A stretch of DNA of 40,811 nucleotides from Tepidanaerobacteraceae bacterium (GCA_029982615.1 JARRBK010000012.1:1-40811), one strand, 5' to 3'. Positions 1 to 12,002 are shown, numbered from the stretch's first letter. Numbers and translations are program-made. The notes: generated from the sequence alone by a model not told the origin.

Positions 1-84
1 TAGGGTGGTCTTGCCGTGGTCTACATGACCTATGGTACCAACGTTAATGTGCGGTTTTGTCCTTTCGTATTTCTGTTTTGCCAT
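1..84 (-). CDS. tuf: Elongation factor Tu, N-terminal 28 codons (runs off the window)
   Basis: Only the first 28 codons are present, read leftward off the window edge. They contain the G1/P-loop GHVDHGKT at residues 19-26, preceded by the typical EF-Tu N-terminus ([19 protein letters not shown]). EF-Tu delivers aminoacyl-tRNA to the ribosome as a GTPase in the cytoplasm. The ATG is 6-7 bases after a strong AAGGAGG ribosome binding site. It lies 20 bp downstream of the fusA stop with no terminator between, so it is the last visible gene of the str group rpsL-rpsG-fusA-tuf. Confidence 0.97.
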   Translation of the reverse strand, partial: MAKQKYERTKPHINVGTIGHVDHGKTTL

Positions 85-104
85 TTTTATCCTCCTTGAA
101 AAAT

Positions 105-2171
105 TTATCTATTAATTATAGAATCAGCAATATTCTTGGGCACTTCCGCATAATGCGAAAACTGCATGGTGTACGTGCCGCGGCCCTGGGTCTTGGACCT
201 CAAATCAGTGGCGTAGCCGAACATTTCGGCTAGCGGCACGAAGCCTCTTATTACCTGAGCTCCACTGCGGGGCTCCATACCTTCTACATGTCCTCGCCGG
301 GAGTTTATGTCGCCGATGACATCTCCCATATACTCCTCCGGCACCACTACTTCCACTTTCATTATTGGTTCTAAAAGTACCGGGTCAGCCTTTTTCATGC
401 CTTCCTTAAATGCTATGGAAGCCGCAATTTTAAAGGCCATTTCCGAAGAATCGACTTCGTGGTATGAACCATCGTACAGTATGGCTTTTACGTCCACCAC
501 AGGATAACCGGCCAGCACACCGTTCTCCAGGGCTTCTCGAATGCCAGCATCTACTGCGGGGATGTATTCTTTTGGTATGACTCCACCAACTATCCTGTTT
601 TCAAATTCATACCCTTTCCCGGGTTCCTGAGGCTGAATTTCGAGCCATACATGGCCGTACTGGCCCCTACCTCCGGACTGACGTATAAATTTGCCCTCGG
701 ATTTTACAGCTTTTCGAATGGTTTCCTTATAAGCAACCTGCGGCTTGCCCACATTGGCTTCAACTTTGAACTCCCTGAACATCCTGTCCACTATGATTTC
801 CAGGTGGAGTTCTCCCATACCTCTAATGATAGTCTGACCTGTTTCTTGGTCTGTATGGGTCTTAAACGTTGGGTCTTCTTCTGCCAGCTTAGCCAGGGCA
901 ATGCCCATTTTTTCCTGGTCGGCTTTAGTCTTAGGCTCGATCGCCACCGATATGACCGGCTCTGGAAACTGCATGGATTCTAGGACAATTGGATGTTCTT
1001 CGCTGCACAGTGTATCACCGGTAGTGGTATCTTTGAGCCCTACAGCCGCCACTATATCCCCGGTCATTATTTCCTCCACCTCTTGCCGGTGATTCGCATG
1101 CATGTAAAGGATGCGGCCTATCCTTTCTTTCTTGTTTTTGGTGGAATTATATATATATGATCCAGATTTCAGCTTTCCTGAATAAACCCTGAAATAGGTG
1201 AGTTTCCCTACATACGGATCGCTCATGATTTTAAAAGCTAGAGCCGAAAAAGGTTCGTCATCGCTGGCATGCCTTTGTATCTCTTCCCCGCTTTCAGGAG
1301 ACATGCCTTTTACCGGCGGAATATCCAAAGGCGAAGGAAGATAATCCACAACAGCGTCCAACAAAAGCTGCACTCCCTTGTTCCTGTAAGACGATCCGCA
1401 GAGCACCGGGGTGATTTTAACTTCAACACAACCCTTTCGAATTGCTTTTTTGATTTCATCTGCGGAAATCTCTTCACCCTCCAGGTATTTCATCATAATA
1501 TCTTCGTCCACATCCGAAATAGCTTCCAGCATCTTTTCCCTATATTCTTCGGCTTTTTCCTTCATATCATCCGGAATTTCCGTTTCCTGGATTTCTGTGC
1601 CCAAATCATTGGTGTATATATACGCTTTTTGGCAAACCAAATCCACTATGCCTCTGAAGTTATCTTCACAGCCAATGGGGAGCTGAATAGGCACTGGATG
1701 AGCACCCAGCCTCTGTTTCATCATTTCAATGACGTTATAAAAATCTGCCCCCACTATATCCATCTTGTTTACATAAGCAATCCTGGGAACCCTGTATTTA
1801 TCTGCCTGACGCCATACTGTTTCTGATTGAGGCTCCACGCCACCTTTAGCACAAAACACAGCCACTGAACCGTCGAGAACCCGCAGCGAACGCTCTACCT
1901 CTACTGTAAAATCCACGTGCCCTGGCGTATCGATAATATTTATACGATGACCCTTCCAGTAACATGTTGTGGCAGCTGATGTGATGGTGATGCCCCTTTC
2001 CTGCTCCTGCTCCATCCAGTCCATTACTGCTGAACCTTCATGGACCTCTCCCATTTTGTGCACTTTGCCGGTATAAAACAGAATCCTTTCCGTTGTAGTT
2101 GTTTTTCCGGCATCGATATGCGCCATAATACCTATATTCCTTAGTCTGTCCAGTGGTGTTAGCCTAGGCAC
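105..2171 (-). CDS. fusA: Elongation factor G
   Basis: 688 residues, the usual length for EF-G, the translocase GTPase of the ribosome. The G domain starts with AHIDAGKT (residues 17-24), followed by RGITI (G2), DTPGH (G3) and NKMD (G4). The C-terminal half has the EF-G domain IV/V signatures ([25 protein letters not shown]). The start is GTG, chosen because an AGAAAGGGAG ribosome binding site lies 8 bases upstream and the residues [15 protein letters not shown] match normal EF-G N-termini. It sits between rpsG and tuf as in most bacteria. A second, divergent EF-G copy is at 25217-27289; this one, with canonical G1 and its place in the str group, is the housekeeping factor. Confidence 0.97.
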   Translation of the reverse strand: MPRLTPLDRLRNIGIMAHIDAGKTTTTERILFYTGKVHKMGEVHEGSAVMDWMEQEQERGITITSAATTCYWKGHRINIIDTPGHVDFTVEVERSLRVLDGSVAVFCAKGGVEPQSETVWRQADKYRVPRIAYVNKMDIVGADFYNVIEMMKQRLGAHPVPIQLPIGCEDNFRGIVDLVCQKAYIYTNDLGTEIQETEIPDDMKEKAEEYREKMLEAISDVDEDIMMKYLEGEEISADEIKKAIRKGCVEVKITPVLCGSSYRNKGVQLLLDAVVDYLPSPLDIPPVKGMSPESGEEIQRHASDDEPFSALAFKIMSDPYVGKLTYFRVYSGKLKSGSYIYNSTKNKKERIGRILYMHANHRQEVEEIMTGDIVAAVGLKDTTTGDTLCSEEHPIVLESMQFPEPVISVAIEPKTKADQEKMGIALAKLAEEDPTFKTHTDQETGQTIIRGMGELHLEIIVDRMFREFKVEANVGKPQVAYKETIRKAVKSEGKFIRQSGGRGQYGHVWLEIQPQEPGKGYEFENRIVGGVIPKEYIPAVDAGIREALENGVLAGYPVVDVKAILYDGSYHEVDSSEMAFKIAASIAFKEGMKKADPVLLEPIMKVEVVVPEEYMGDVIGDINSRRGHVEGMEPRSGAQVIRGFVPLAEMFGYATDLRSKTQGRGTYTMQFSHYAEVPKNIADSIINR

Positions 2172-2217
2172 AGTTTACACTCCCTTTCTGCTAAGTATCC
2201 CTGATGTTCAGCGCTTT

Positions 2218-2700
<483 letters not shown>

Positions 2701-2707
2701 TCAAGTG

Positions 2708-3082
2708 CTATTTTTTAGGCCTTTTTGCGCCGTAAAGCGATCTTGCCTGCTTGCGGTTGGCAACTCCTGCTGTGTCGAGAGTCCCTCGAATTATATGGTA
2801 TCTAACACCCGGCAGGTCCTTCACCCTGCCTCCTCTTATCAAAACCACGGAGTGCTCCTGTAGGTTATGCCCTATGCCGGGGATATAGGCCGTAACTTCA
2901 ATGCCGTTTGTAAGCCTTACCCTCGCAATCTTTCTCAGAGCGGAATTCGGCTTTTTCGGAGTGGTGGTCTTAACCACCGTGCAAACCCCTCTTTTTTGAG
3001 GACAACCTTTCAGGGCAGGAGCTGTAGACTTGTATTTGACTTTCTGTCTGCCTTTTCTTACCAGCTGGTTAATAGTAGGCAC
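2708..3082 (-). CDS. rpsL: 30S ribosomal protein S12
   Basis: 124 residues, slightly shorter than the family (about 124-140) but complete. S12 forms part of the decoding centre. The conserved loops [13 protein letters not shown] and [13 protein letters not shown] carry the lysines where streptomycin resistance substitutions arise in other bacteria; both are wild type here. The start is GTG behind GAAGGAGGTGCAACA. The start lies only 32 bp downstream of the intrinsic terminator at 3114-3142, leaving no room for an obvious promoter, so expression probably depends on read-through from the promoter before the L7Ae-like gene. Confidence 0.97.
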   Translation of the reverse strand: MPTINQLVRKGRQKVKYKSTAPALKGCPQKRGVCTVVKTTTPKKPNSALRKIARVRLTNGIEVTAYIPGIGHNLQEHSVVLIRGGRVKDLPGVRYHIIRGTLDTAGVANRKQARSLYGAKRPKK

Positions 3083-3113
3083 TGTTGCACCTCCTTCCGA
3101 TAATCAATAAATT

Positions 3114-3142
3114 AAAAAAGATGCCCCGCATAGGGGCATCTT
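3114..3142 (-). terminator. Intrinsic terminator or attenuator between the L7Ae-like gene and rpsL
   Basis: On the minus strand a 10-bp perfect stem (AAGATGCCCC / GGGGCATCTT) with a 5-base loop TATGC is followed by a run of T. It falls between two genes that are normally co-transcribed, so it probably acts as a partial terminator lowering rpsL-rpsG-fusA-tuf expression relative to the upstream gene, or is a processing hairpin. Confidence 0.85.
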
Positions 3143-3152
3143 AAACAGCAGA

Positions 3153-3401
3153 TTATTGTTTTAAAATTGCAGCCGATGCCGCCCCTACCTGGATTCCGCA
3201 GGCATCCCCCAGCTCTTTCATGGTTCTTACAGGAACGATCTCGACGCCTTTTTTTAAGCACATCTCTTTTAAGCCGGAAACCACATGTTCTTCAGCATCT
3301 TGAGCTAAAAACACTACTGCGACTCTGTCTTTTTCCAGCGCCTTAAGTGTCTGTTTTGTTCCTATGGTTTTAGCGGGGGCCTCTTTCAATTTTTCAAGCA
3401 T
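3153..3401 (-). CDS. rplGB: L7Ae-family RNA-binding protein (YbxF/RplGB type)
   Basis: 82 residues, matching the YbxF family of bacterial L7Ae-like proteins that bind K-turn RNA and associate with ribosomes in Bacillus. The core is visible as the N-terminal helix with TIGTKQTLKAL, the segment VAVVFLAQDAEEHVV and the C-terminal VGAASAAI. The ATG follows a GGGGAGG ribosome binding site. It lies between rpoC and rpsL, its position in Bacillus. Unusually it has its own strong promoter (3454-3482) and is followed by a terminator, so it can form a monocistronic transcript. Confidence 0.92.
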   Translation of the reverse strand: MLEKLKEAPAKTIGTKQTLKALEKDRVAVVFLAQDAEEHVVSGLKEMCLKKGVEIVPVRTMKELGDACGIQVGAASAAILKQ

Positions 3402-3453
3402 TTTTCTCGCCCTCCCCTTTACTATTTAAAGAGAGCTCAAAACACACCAATAT

Positions 3454-3482
3454 ATTTTATCATCACATAATTTAACTGTCAA
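3454..3482 (-). promoter_or_regulatory. Sigma-A promoter before the L7Ae-like gene
   Basis: Minus strand TTGACA (3477-3482), 17-base spacer, TAAAAT (3454-3459), with TGA just before the -10 (extended -10). It lies in the rpoC-L7Ae gap and is the only good promoter visible for the downstream str genes. Confidence 0.75.
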
Positions 3483-3575
3483 TCACCAATGCACAAGTCG
3501 TTCTCTCTTGAACCCATGCTAGCAGGATAAAATATGAATCTTATTACGCTAACTTTATCCGGTTTCACCTTGCTG

Positions 3576-6500
3576 CTAGATTGCCGATGGCTGCTCCTGC
3601 TCTTCGAGGTTTTGCACCTCCTGCGGCTGCTGATCTTCCGGATATATTTTTATATTTCTATAACGGCTCATGCCGGTACCTGCAGGAATGAGTTTGCCAA
3701 TAATGACATTTTCCTTAAGGCCCAGCAATGGATCCACTTTCCCCTTTATGGCGGCCTCGGTCAAAACCCTTGTGGTTTCCTGGAAGGATACCGCCGACAG
3801 GAAAGAATCTGTGGCAAGAGATGCTTTAGTGATGCCCAGCAGAACCCTTTTTGCCTCAGCGGGCTTTTTCCCTTCCTGAATCGCTTTCTGGTTCAGTTCC
3901 TCAAATTCGAACACATCTATCAGTTCCCCGGGCAGCAAATCTGTGTCTCCGGGATTCTCAACCTTCACTTTGGATAGCATCTGGCGGATAATAATCTCAA
4001 TATGTTTATCATTTATGTCCACACCCTGGAGCCTGTAAACCCTGAGAACTTCCTGCAGCAGATACATCTGCACCCCTCGAATGCCTTTAATCCTCAGTAT
4101 GTCATGGGGGTTCACGGAGCCTTCGCAAAGCTCATCTCCAGCTTCTATTACCATGCCGTTTTCCACTTTGAGCCTGGCGCCGTAAGGGACCTGGTATACT
4201 CTCTTTTCCCCAGTTTCGGTGGTGATTTCCACTTCTCGCTTTTTCTTGCTCTCCAGGATTTTGACCGTCCCTCCCACTTCTGATATAATGGCCTGTCCTT
4301 TGGGCCTTCTGGCTTCAAAAAGTTCCTCGACGCGGGGGAGACCCTGGGTTATGTCCTGGCCCGCCACTCCGCCAGTATGGAATGTCCTCATGGTGAGCTG
4401 AGTCCCGGGCTCGCCTATGGACTGAGCAGCGATAATTCCTACAGCCTCGCCAATATTGACCAGCTTGCCCGTGGCCAAGTTTTTGCCGTAACACATGGTA
4501 CAAACCCCGTGCCGCGTCCTGCATGTAAGCACTGATCGTATTTTTACCTCTTTAATGCCCGCCTTGATTATTTTTTCAGCCACTTCGTCAGTAATCATCT
4601 CATTAGCCGAAACCAGGACTTCTCCGGTCTCTGGGTGTCTCACATCCTCCAGGGCGCATCGACCTTCAATGCGCTCTTTGAGCGACTCTATCTCTTCGTT
4701 GCCGTCCTTTATGGCTCTCACTGTAATGCCTTCTGTGGTCCCGCAATCGTGCTCCCTCACTATTACGTTATGACTCACATCCACCAAACGGCGGGTAAGG
4801 TAACCCGAGTCGGCGGTCCTCAAGGCTGTATCCGCAAGACCCTTTCTCGCGCCATGGGTGGAAATGAAGTATTCCAGCACAGTGAGGCCCTCCCGGAAAT
4901 TGGCCTTGATGGGAAGGTCGATGATCCTGCCGGATGGGTCTGCCATAAGGCCCCGCATTCCAGCCAGCTGCCTTATCTGCTGCTTGTTGCCTCGGGCGCC
5001 GGAATTTGCCATCATATAAACGGGGTTAAATTTATCCAGGGAATTCATCAGGCTTTCGGTCACCCGGTCAGTGGCATTATTCCAAATCTCGATGGTTTTT
5101 TCATACCTTTCTTCTTCGGATATCAGGCCACGGCGGTAAAGGAGTTCCACCTGATCCACCTTTTCATCAGCTTCTGAAAGTATCTTTTCTTTTTCCGAAG
5201 GCACCTCTATATCTGTGACTCCGATGGTAATCCCCGCTTTTGTAGCATAGTCGTAACCCAGTTTCTTTATCCTATCGAGAACCTCCGCTGTAACCGTGGT
5301 ACCGTGCTTGCGGTAGCATCTGTCCACGATTTCTCCAAGTTTTCCTTTGTCTACTAAAGTGTTGAGTTCCAATTCAAAAACATTGTCTTCCACAGACCTG
5401 TCTACAAATCCCAAATCCTGGGGTATGGCTTCGTTAAATATTATCCTGCCCGGCGTAGTCGTGATAATCTTCGTGCGCCTCTTGCCATCGATGAGCCTTG
5501 TCATCCGCACATTCACCATAGCGTGAAGGCCCACTTCTCCCATATCATAAGCGAGTAGAACCTCTTCGGGGCTTGAAAAATATTTGCCTTCGCCCTTTTC
5601 CCCTTCTCTCTCTATAGTCAGGTAATATGAACCCAAGACCATATCCTGAGTGGGGGTTACTACGGGTTTGCCATCTTGAGGTTTGAGTATATTGTTTGTG
5701 GAGAGCATCAACAGCCTAGCTTCTGCCTGCGCCTCGGCGGAAAGGGGTAGATGGACGGCCATCTGGTCTCCATCGAAATCGGCGTTGTAAGCTGTGCACA
5801 CCAAGGGGTGAATTTGTATGGCCCTGCCTTCCACCAAAACCGGCTCAAAGGCTTGAATTCCGAGTCTGTGCAGTGTAGGCGCTCTGTTTAGCAGAACGGG
5901 GTGCTCTTTTATTACATCTTCCAGCACATCCCATACTTCCGGTTTTACCCTTTCCACCATTCGCTTAGCGCTTTTTATATTGTGGGCATAACCGTCTGCC
6001 ACAAGTTTTTTCATCACAAAAGGCTTGAAGAGTTCCAACGCCATTTCTTTGGGAAGGCCGCACTGATAAAGCTTAAGTTCTGGGCCTACCACTATCACAG
6101 AGCGTCCGGAATAATCCACGCGTTTTCCCAAAAGGTTCTGGCGGAACCGCCCCTGTTTTCCCTTGAGCATGTCGCTCAGAGATTTGAGGGGCCGATTGCC
6201 GGGGCCTGTTACCGGTCTGCCTCTACGTCCGTTATCGATCAAGGCATCCACTGCCTCTTGAAGCATGCGTTTTTCATTCCTCACTATAATATCCGGTGCC
6301 CCAAGGTCCAGAAGCCTCTTTAAGCGGTTGTTCCTGTTGATAACCCTTCTGTAAAGGTCGTTCAAATCCGATGTGGCAAAGCGGCCACCGTCCAGCTGCA
6401 CCATAGGTCTAAGATCCGGCGGTATGACAGGGATTACTTCCAGTATCATCCATTCAGGCCTGTTGCCGGATTTTCGGAATGCCTCCACCACTTCCAGCCG

Positions 6501-7124
6501 TCTCAATATCCTCACTTTTTTCTGCCCGTTTGCATCTTTAAGTTCGTTTCTCAATTCTTTCGACAGCTTGTCAAGATCTATTTCCTCGAGCAGCTCTTTT
6601 ACCGCTTCGGCGCCCATTCCAGCTTTGAAAGCGTTGCCGTATTTGTCGCGGTATTCCCTGTATTCTTTCTCGTTTAACAGCTGTTTTTTCGTAAGGGGAG
6701 TGTTCCCAGGGTCAATAACCACATATGATGCAAAATATATGACTTTTTCCAGAGATCTGGGCGACATATCAAGCATGAGCCCTATACGGCTGGGTATACC
6801 CTTTAAAAACCATATATGGGAAACAGGGGCCGCCAGTTCAATATGGCCCATCCTTTCTCGCCGTACTTTGGACTTTGTAACCTCGACGCCGCAGCGGTCA
6901 CATACCACACCTTTGTACCTCACTCTCTTGTACTTACCGCAGTGGCATTCCCAGTCTTTTATCGGGCCGAATATTCTTTCGCAAAAAAGGCCCTGTTTTT
7001 CAGGCTTCAAAGTCCTGTAATTTATGGTCTCTGGTTTCTTAACCTCACCTTTAGACCATTCCCGGATCTGTTCCGGGGAGGCCAGACCTATTTTTATGGA
7101 ATCAAAAAAGTTGAGTTCCAGCAA
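3576..7124 (-). CDS. rpoC: DNA-directed RNA polymerase subunit beta'
   Basis: 1182 residues, normal for Firmicute beta'. The N-terminal zinc site is C60, C62, C75, C78. The catalytic magnesium loop NADFDGD is at 447-453. The C-terminal part has the bridge-helix/trigger-loop region ([20 protein letters not shown] and TMRTFHTGG). Beta' forms the active-site clamp of RNA polymerase. The start is TTG behind GAAGGGAG, and the N-terminal residues [19 protein letters not shown] match the family. It is 61 bp downstream of rpoB and co-transcribed with it. No clear terminator is visible after the stop; the next feature is the promoter at 3454-3482. Confidence 0.98.
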   Translation of the reverse strand: MLELNFFDSIKIGLASPEQIREWSKGEVKKPETINYRTLKPEKQGLFCERIFGPIKDWECHCGKYKRVRYKGVVCDRCGVEVTKSKVRRERMGHIELAAPVSHIWFLKGIPSRIGLMLDMSPRSLEKVIYFASYVVIDPGNTPLTKKQLLNEKEYREYRDKYGNAFKAGMGAEAVKELLEEIDLDKLSKELRNELKDANGQKKVRILRRLEVVEAFRKSGNRPEWMILEVIPVIPPDLRPMVQLDGGRFATSDLNDLYRRVINRNNRLKRLLDLGAPDIIVRNEKRMLQEAVDALIDNGRRGRPVTGPGNRPLKSLSDMLKGKQGRFRQNLLGKRVDYSGRSVIVVGPELKLYQCGLPKEMALELFKPFVMKKLVADGYAHNIKSAKRMVERVKPEVWDVLEDVIKEHPVLLNRAPTLHRLGIQAFEPVLVEGRAIQIHPLVCTAYNADFDGDQMAVHLPLSAEAQAEARLLMLSTNNILKPQDGKPVVTPTQDMVLGSYYLTIEREGEKGEGKYFSSPEEVLLAYDMGEVGLHAMVNVRMTRLIDGKRRTKIITTTPGRIIFNEAIPQDLGFVDRSVEDNVFELELNTLVDKGKLGEIVDRCYRKHGTTVTAEVLDRIKKLGYDYATKAGITIGVTDIEVPSEKEKILSEADEKVDQVELLYRRGLISEEERYEKTIEIWNNATDRVTESLMNSLDKFNPVYMMANSGARGNKQQIRQLAGMRGLMADPSGRIIDLPIKANFREGLTVLEYFISTHGARKGLADTALRTADSGYLTRRLVDVSHNVIVREHDCGTTEGITVRAIKDGNEEIESLKERIEGRCALEDVRHPETGEVLVSANEMITDEVAEKIIKAGIKEVKIRSVLTCRTRHGVCTMCYGKNLATGKLVNIGEAVGIIAAQSIGEPGTQLTMRTFHTGGVAGQDITQGLPRVEELFEARRPKGQAIISEVGGTVKILESKKKREVEITTETGEKRVYQVPYGARLKVENGMVIEAGDELCEGSVNPHDILRIKGIRGVQMYLLQEVLRVYRLQGVDINDKHIEIIIRQMLSKVKVENPGDTDLLPGELIDVFEFEELNQKAIQEGKKPAEAKRVLLGITKASLATDSFLSAVSFQETTRVLTEAAIKGKVDPLLGLKENVIIGKLIPAGTGMSRYRNIKIYPEDQQPQEVQNLEEQEQPSAI

Positions 7125-7185
7125 CTGTTTCTCTCCCTTCTTTTTTCGATATTCGAAGTTCGAGGCTCAATTAAGGCAAGCTCCA

Positions 7186-10100
7186 TTATAAATCGTCAAT
7201 ATCGTCATCGTATTTATCAACAGGGATAAATTCTTTTTCCAGATCTTCTTCTTCGTTCAAGTCCCCATCATCGTAATCGGTTTTATCGTCATCCTCGGTG
7301 TAATCATCGTAAATTATATCTTCTTCCACTTCTTCTGCCTCTTCATCTTCCTCGGCTTCTTCTTCGGTTTCTACGTAATCCCTGCCTGTCTGGACTTCGT
7401 CTTCCATGCCTTCAATGTTTACATCCAGCGGCTGTCCCTCATCTTCTTCATCCTCGTCAGTCTCTTTGATTTCAATCTCTTTGGCGTCTTCAGACAAAAT
7501 CTTGACGTCAAGGCAAAGGGATTGAAGCTCTTTGATCAGAACCTTAAAGGCTTCCGGAATGCCTGGTTCTGGAACATTCTCACCTTTGACAATGGCCTCA
7601 TAGGTTTTCACCCTGCCCAAAACATCGTCTGATTTTACTGTCAGCAGTTCCTGCAGGGTATAGCTTGCGCCGTAAGCTTCCAGAGCCCAAACTTCCATCT
7701 CTCCAAACCTCTGGCCTCCGAACTGTGCTTTTCCCCCAAGGGGTTGCTGGGTCACGAGGGAGTAAGGCCCTGTTGAACGGGCGTGAATCTTATCGTCCAC
7801 CAGGTGTGCCAGTTTCAGCATATACATGTAGCCCACCGTAATCCGATTATCGAAGTATTCTCCAGAACGGCCATCCCTGAGGTTGGTCTTTCCATCCTCG
7901 GGTAGCCCCGCTTTCTTGAGGGTCTCTATTATTTCTTCCTCCCGAGCGCCGTCAAACACAGGCGTGGCCACGTACCACCCCAGGGCTTTAGCTGCCCATC
8001 CAAGGTGGGTCTCCAGCACCTGGCCTATGTTCATACGGGAAGGCACACCCAGTGGATTCAAAACTATATCGACCGGAGTGCCGTCGGGCAAAAATGGCAT
8101 GTCTTCCACGGGAAGTATCCTGGAGATAACGCCCTTGTTGCCGTGCCGCCCAGCCATTTTATCGCCTTCGGATATCTTTCGCTTCTGGGCAATGTACACC
8201 CTTACCATCTCATTGACTCCGGGAGGAAGTTCGTCTCCGTTCTCCCGTGTGAAAACTTTTACATCCACTACAATACCGTATTCGCCGTGAGGCACTCTGA
8301 GCGAAGTGTCCCTCACCTCCCGGGCCTTTTCGCCAAATATGGCCCTTAGCAGTCGTTCCTCGGCTGTAAGTTCTGTTTCGCCTTTGGGCGTAACTTTTCC
8401 TACCAGAATATCTCCCGCCCTGACCTCTGCTCCAATACGTATAATACCTCTTTCATCCAAGTCCTTTAAAGCCTCTTCACCTACATTAGGCACATCTCGG
8501 GTTATTTCCTCGGGGCCCAGTTTGGTATCCCTGGCTTCTGCTTCATACTGCTCTATATGAATCGAGGTGAATACATCGTCTTTCACCAGGCGTTCTGAAA
8601 GCAGTATAGCATCTTCGTAATTGTAGCCTTCCCAGGGCATAAAAGCTACCAGTACATTTCTGCCGAGAGCCAGTTCGCCGTGATCCGTGGAAGGACCGTC
8701 AGCTATTGGTTGGCCTTTTGTCACCCTCTGGCCCTTCTTTACTATAGGTCTTTGGTTTATACAGGTTCCCTGGTTTGACCTCATAAATTTATGCACTTTA
8801 TACACATCCAGGCCGCCGTCTATATCTCTTCTTACTGCTATTTCGCGGCCGGTAACCCTTTCCACAACACCGTCGTTTTTTGCTAAAATCATTACGCCGG
8901 AGTCAATGGCAGCCTTGTACTCAATCCCGGTGCCCACATAGGGAGCATCGGTAACCAACAGCGGCACCGCCTGGCGCTGCATGTTGGACCCCATCAAAGC
9001 CCTATTGGCATCATCGTGCTCCAGGAAGGGTATCATAGCCGTAGCCACGCTAACCAGCTGCTTCGGTGAAACGTCCATATAATCCACTTCCTCGGCAGGC
9101 ACAACAACCGTTTCTTCCCGGTGCCGGGCGGTGATTCGCTTTTGAATAAACCTGCCTTCCTCATCCAAAGGAGCGTTGGCTTGAGCAATGATAAAAGCTT
9201 CTTCTTCATCGGCTGTCAGATATTCTATCTCATTTGTGACAACTCCCCGCTCCTTGTCTACCTTCCGGTAAGGAGTTTCAATAAAGCCGTACTGGTTTAC
9301 TCTGGCATAAGTGCTGAGGGAACCGATGAGGCCAATGTTGGGACCTTCGGGCGTTTCTATAGGACACATGCGGCCGTAATGAGAATGATGCACGTCCCTT
9401 ACTTCAAAACCTGCTCTTTCCCGCGACAAGCCACCGGGGCCCAGGGCACTCAGCCTTCTCTTGTGCGTCAATTCTGCTAATGGGTTAGTTTGATCCATAA
9501 ACTGGGAAAGCTGGCTTGAACCAAAGAATTCTTTTATGGCCGCAACTACGGGCCGGATATTTATAAGGCCCTGGGGCGTGATCGTGTCTACATCCTGGAT
9601 GGTCATCCTTTCTTTGACGACCCTTTCCATGCGCGCCAAACCTATCCTGAACTGGTTCTGCAACAGTTCCCCCACTGATCTTAAGCGGCGGTTGCCCAGA
9701 TGGTCTATGTCGTCAATTTCTCCGATGCCGTAGGAAAGGTTCAAAAGATAATTTACAGCCGCAACAATATCTTCCACAGTTATGTGTTTTTCAGTGGGAA
9801 ATCCGTCCTGGCTGCTGTCGGAATATCCGTTACAGATTACTTTTACGGCTTTTTCTCTGGCGTCAGCTCTATCCTCGGAAACCATTACCTTTATTTCTTT
9901 TATCTTCAATGATTCCAATTTCTCCGCCATTTTCCTTGAAATCTTCTCGCCCTTTTTCAGCACAATCTCGCCGGTCCGGGGGTCTTCCACATTTTCGGCG
10001 CTGATTTTTCCCACTATGCGGTTCCTCAGCCTCAGTTTCTTATTAAATTTATATCTGCCGACATGGGCCAAGTCGTATCGCTTGGGGTCAAAAAACAGCG

Positions 10101-10866
10101 ATTCCAGCAAAGACTTGGCATTTTCCACAGTAGGCGGTTCTCCAGGCCTCAACCTTTTGTATATCTCCAGAAGGGCATCGTTTTGATTTTCGGTATTGTC
10201 CTTTTCAAAAGTGCGAAGGATTTTCTCATCCTCGCCCAAAAGTTCCATTATCTGCATGTTGCTGCTGTATCCGAGCGCTCTGAGGAGCGTGGTAATCGGA
10301 ACCTTTCGGGTCCTGTCCACCCTCACATATATAACTTCATTGGAATCGGTCTCCAGCTCCAGCCAAGCGCCACGGTTGGGAATGATGGTGCCTGAAAAAA
10401 GATCTCTTCCGTTTTTATCCCTTTGACGGTCAAAGTACACCCCCGGCGACCGGACCAGCTGGCTCACTATGACCCTTTCCGCTCCATTGATAATAAAGGT
10501 GCCGTTCTCAGTCATAAGAGGAAAATCGCCCATGAAAACTTCCTGCTCTTTTACCTCGCCGGTTTCCTTGTTTATAAGCCTTACTTTGACTTTTAAAGGC
10601 ACGGCATAGGTGGCGTCCCTCTCCCGGCACTCATCCACCGAATATTTAGGATTGTTCTCCAGCGTATAGTCGATGAATTCCAGCACTAAATTTCCGGTAA
10701 AGTCCTCTATGGGTGAAACATCCCTGAAAACTTCCGCTAACCCTTCTTCCAGAAACCATTTGTAAGAATTCTTCTGAATTTCTATAAGGTCGGGCATTGA
10801 CATGACTTCTTCGATTTTGGAATAACTCCATCGGGTGCGTTCCCCCAGTTTAATAGGATGAACCAT
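7186..10866 (-). CDS. rpoB: DNA-directed RNA polymerase subunit beta
   Basis: 1226 residues. The rifampicin-pocket segment ([20 protein letters not shown]) is intact and wild-type in appearance. The C-terminal core ([24 protein letters not shown]) is complete. Beyond the core there is a tail of nearly 100 residues made mostly of Asp and Glu, longer and more acidic than in Bacillus. Start is ATG. It heads the rpoB-rpoC transcript from the promoter at 11047-11075. Unlike most bacteria, rplJ/rplL are not immediately upstream; a glutamate-synthase-like operon is found instead. Confidence 0.98.
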   Translation of the reverse strand: MVHPIKLGERTRWSYSKIEEVMSMPDLIEIQKNSYKWFLEEGLAEVFRDVSPIEDFTGNLVLEFIDYTLENNPKYSVDECRERDATYAVPLKVKVRLINKETGEVKEQEVFMGDFPLMTENGTFIINGAERVIVSQLVRSPGVYFDRQRDKNGRDLFSGTIIPNRGAWLELETDSNEVIYVRVDRTRKVPITTLLRALGYSSNMQIMELLGEDEKILRTFEKDNTENQNDALLEIYKRLRPGEPPTVENAKSLLESLFFDPKRYDLAHVGRYKFNKKLRLRNRIVGKISAENVEDPRTGEIVLKKGEKISRKMAEKLESLKIKEIKVMVSEDRADAREKAVKVICNGYSDSSQDGFPTEKHITVEDIVAAVNYLLNLSYGIGEIDDIDHLGNRRLRSVGELLQNQFRIGLARMERVVKERMTIQDVDTITPQGLINIRPVVAAIKEFFGSSQLSQFMDQTNPLAELTHKRRLSALGPGGLSRERAGFEVRDVHHSHYGRMCPIETPEGPNIGLIGSLSTYARVNQYGFIETPYRKVDKERGVVTNEIEYLTADEEEAFIIAQANAPLDEEGRFIQKRITARHREETVVVPAEEVDYMDVSPKQLVSVATAMIPFLEHDDANRALMGSNMQRQAVPLLVTDAPYVGTGIEYKAAIDSGVMILAKNDGVVERVTGREIAVRRDIDGGLDVYKVHKFMRSNQGTCINQRPIVKKGQRVTKGQPIADGPSTDHGELALGRNVLVAFMPWEGYNYEDAILLSERLVKDDVFTSIHIEQYEAEARDTKLGPEEITRDVPNVGEEALKDLDERGIIRIGAEVRAGDILVGKVTPKGETELTAEERLLRAIFGEKAREVRDTSLRVPHGEYGIVVDVKVFTRENGDELPPGVNEMVRVYIAQKRKISEGDKMAGRHGNKGVISRILPVEDMPFLPDGTPVDIVLNPLGVPSRMNIGQVLETHLGWAAKALGWYVATPVFDGAREEEIIETLKKAGLPEDGKTNLRDGRSGEYFDNRITVGYMYMLKLAHLVDDKIHARSTGPYSLVTQQPLGGKAQFGGQRFGEMEVWALEAYGASYTLQELLTVKSDDVLGRVKTYEAIVKGENVPEPGIPEAFKVLIKELQSLCLDVKILSEDAKEIEIKETDEDEEDEGQPLDVNIEGMEDEVQTGRDYVETEEEAEEDEEAEEVEEDIIYDDYTEDDDKTDYDDGDLNEEEDLEKEFIPVDKYDDDIDDL

Positions 10867-11046
10867 TAGTTTTTCTCACCCCTTTATATATTAAAAACAC
10901 AAAGTATGTATCAAACAAAGTTGTCTTTTTCCACATTTTGAGAATGAAATGTCTATTATACTATCTCCTATAACAGGGAAAATTATACAAAAGAGATAAA
11001 AAAAGAGCCTGTGGCATGAAATTTGCATATAATCATGCAATTTATT

Positions 11047-11075
11047 ATAATACCACAACGCCCTGATTTTGTCAA
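11047..11075 (-). promoter_or_regulatory. Probable rpoB promoter
   Basis: Minus strand TTGACA (11070-11075), spacer of exactly 17, TATTAT (11047-11052). The implied leader is about 170 nt. It contains an inverted repeat TTGCAT/ATGCAA (about 11022-11040), a T7 run near 11000 and two further TATAAT-like hexamers near 10990 and 10960 that lack good -35 boxes. The rest of the 364-bp gap between rpoB and the GXGXG gene (11076-11205) is AT-rich with nothing else recognised. Confidence 0.75.
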
Positions 11076-11205
11076 TAATTGATAAATTTTTTTGTGTCTT
11101 TATCTTTGCTTATCCTGATTATCTTTTTATCAATTAACGTTTTTTGTTTTGACAGTATTTACATTAACTACGATTCAGCTTTAGGTAAAAAATAATCCTA
11201 ACTAT

Positions 11206-11239
11206 AATTATAATCAATACGCAATTATAATCAATACGC
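11206..11239. repeat. Perfect 17-bp tandem duplication across a stop codon
   Basis: AATTATAATCAATACGC occurs twice back to back (11206-11222 and 11223-11239). The stop codon and last codon of the GXGXG gene lie in the second copy, so the duplication did not change the protein end. Confidence 0.9.
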
Positions 11240-11968
11240 GTACAGTTTTCCATAAGGCCTGCTGCTTTTCGGCAAAAGCTTCACAAAGGGAGAAGCTATT
11301 ATGTCGTCTATTCTCGTTATCCCAAAGTGCCTGCAAAACTCCTCCACTTCTCCTTTTATTTCAACTTTTTCTTCATCTGAAACTTCTTCCACAGCTACAT
11401 CTTTGCCCACCTGGTTTTTGTTCACTCCGCCGCGAATATATATGACCCCGCCGTGCATGCCGGTGGCTATATAACGACCTGCCACCGGGTCCTTTTCTTT
11501 TTTAAAGATTCCCAGCAGTATTAACTTGCCTCCGGCCATGTATTCCCCAAGGAAATCTCCTGCTCTGCCGCCTATCACCATGACGGGGCACTGGTCCTGA
11601 TACGCCTTCATATGAATGCCTGCCCGGTACCCCACGCTGCCTTTGACAAAAATCTTCCCGGTCCTCATGGAAAGACCGGCCACATTGCCTGCATCACCAT
11701 GAATAACTATGCTGCCGCTGTTCATGGTATTGCCTATATCGTCCTGCCCGCTGCCGAATACATTTATTTTAGGCCCGTCCATAAAAGCCCCTAAGTCACT
11801 TCCCGGTGTGCCGTAAATATTTAAGGTAACCTCTCGATCGAGGCCGGTGCCGATGTATCTTTGGCCCAAAACGTTTACCAGATCAATTTCTTCTACGCCT
11901 TTGGACACAGCATCATGAATCCTTTCATTTAACTCCCTGTAATTTAAGCCCTTGGCATCTATTTTCAT
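11231..11968 (-). CDS. GXGXG-domain subunit, glutamate synthase-like (GltB3 type)
   Basis: 245 residues forming a right-handed beta-helix with repeated G-x-x-G-x-x-x-G patterns (GSIVIHGDAGNVAG, GKIFVKGSVGYRAG, VMVIGGRAGDFLG, GGVIYIRGG). This is the C-terminal domain of large-subunit glutamate synthase, here a separate protein as in archaea and in the methylglutamate synthase MgsABC. It is expected to bridge the amidotransferase and FMN synthase subunits. The start at 11968 is chosen because GGAGGAGAGAGA lies just before this ATG; a TTG 18 bp upstream has no such site. It is third in the operon, 146 bp after the FMN subunit. A short inserted loop (FKKEKDPVAGR) is visible near residue 160. Confidence 0.88.
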   Translation of the reverse strand: MKIDAKGLNYRELNERIHDAVSKGVEEIDLVNVLGQRYIGTGLDREVTLNIYGTPGSDLGAFMDGPKINVFGSGQDDIGNTMNSGSIVIHGDAGNVAGLSMRTGKIFVKGSVGYRAGIHMKAYQDQCPVMVIGGRAGDFLGEYMAGGKLILLGIFKKEKDPVAGRYIATGMHGGVIYIRGGVNKNQVGKDVAVEEVSDEEKVEIKGEVEEFCRHFGITRIDDIIASPFVKLLPKSSRPYGKLYAY

Positions 11969-12002
11969 TCTCTCTCCTCCCCACAAATTCAGGTTTTAAA
12001 AT

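Noticed and set aside
1269-1826. Long plus-strand open frame inside fusA
   Set aside because: Antisense shadow of a highly conserved gene; no ribosome binding site and no protein-like motif.
4635-5177. Plus-strand 180-codon frame inside rpoC
   Set aside because: Antisense shadow; rpoC is intact and conserved here.
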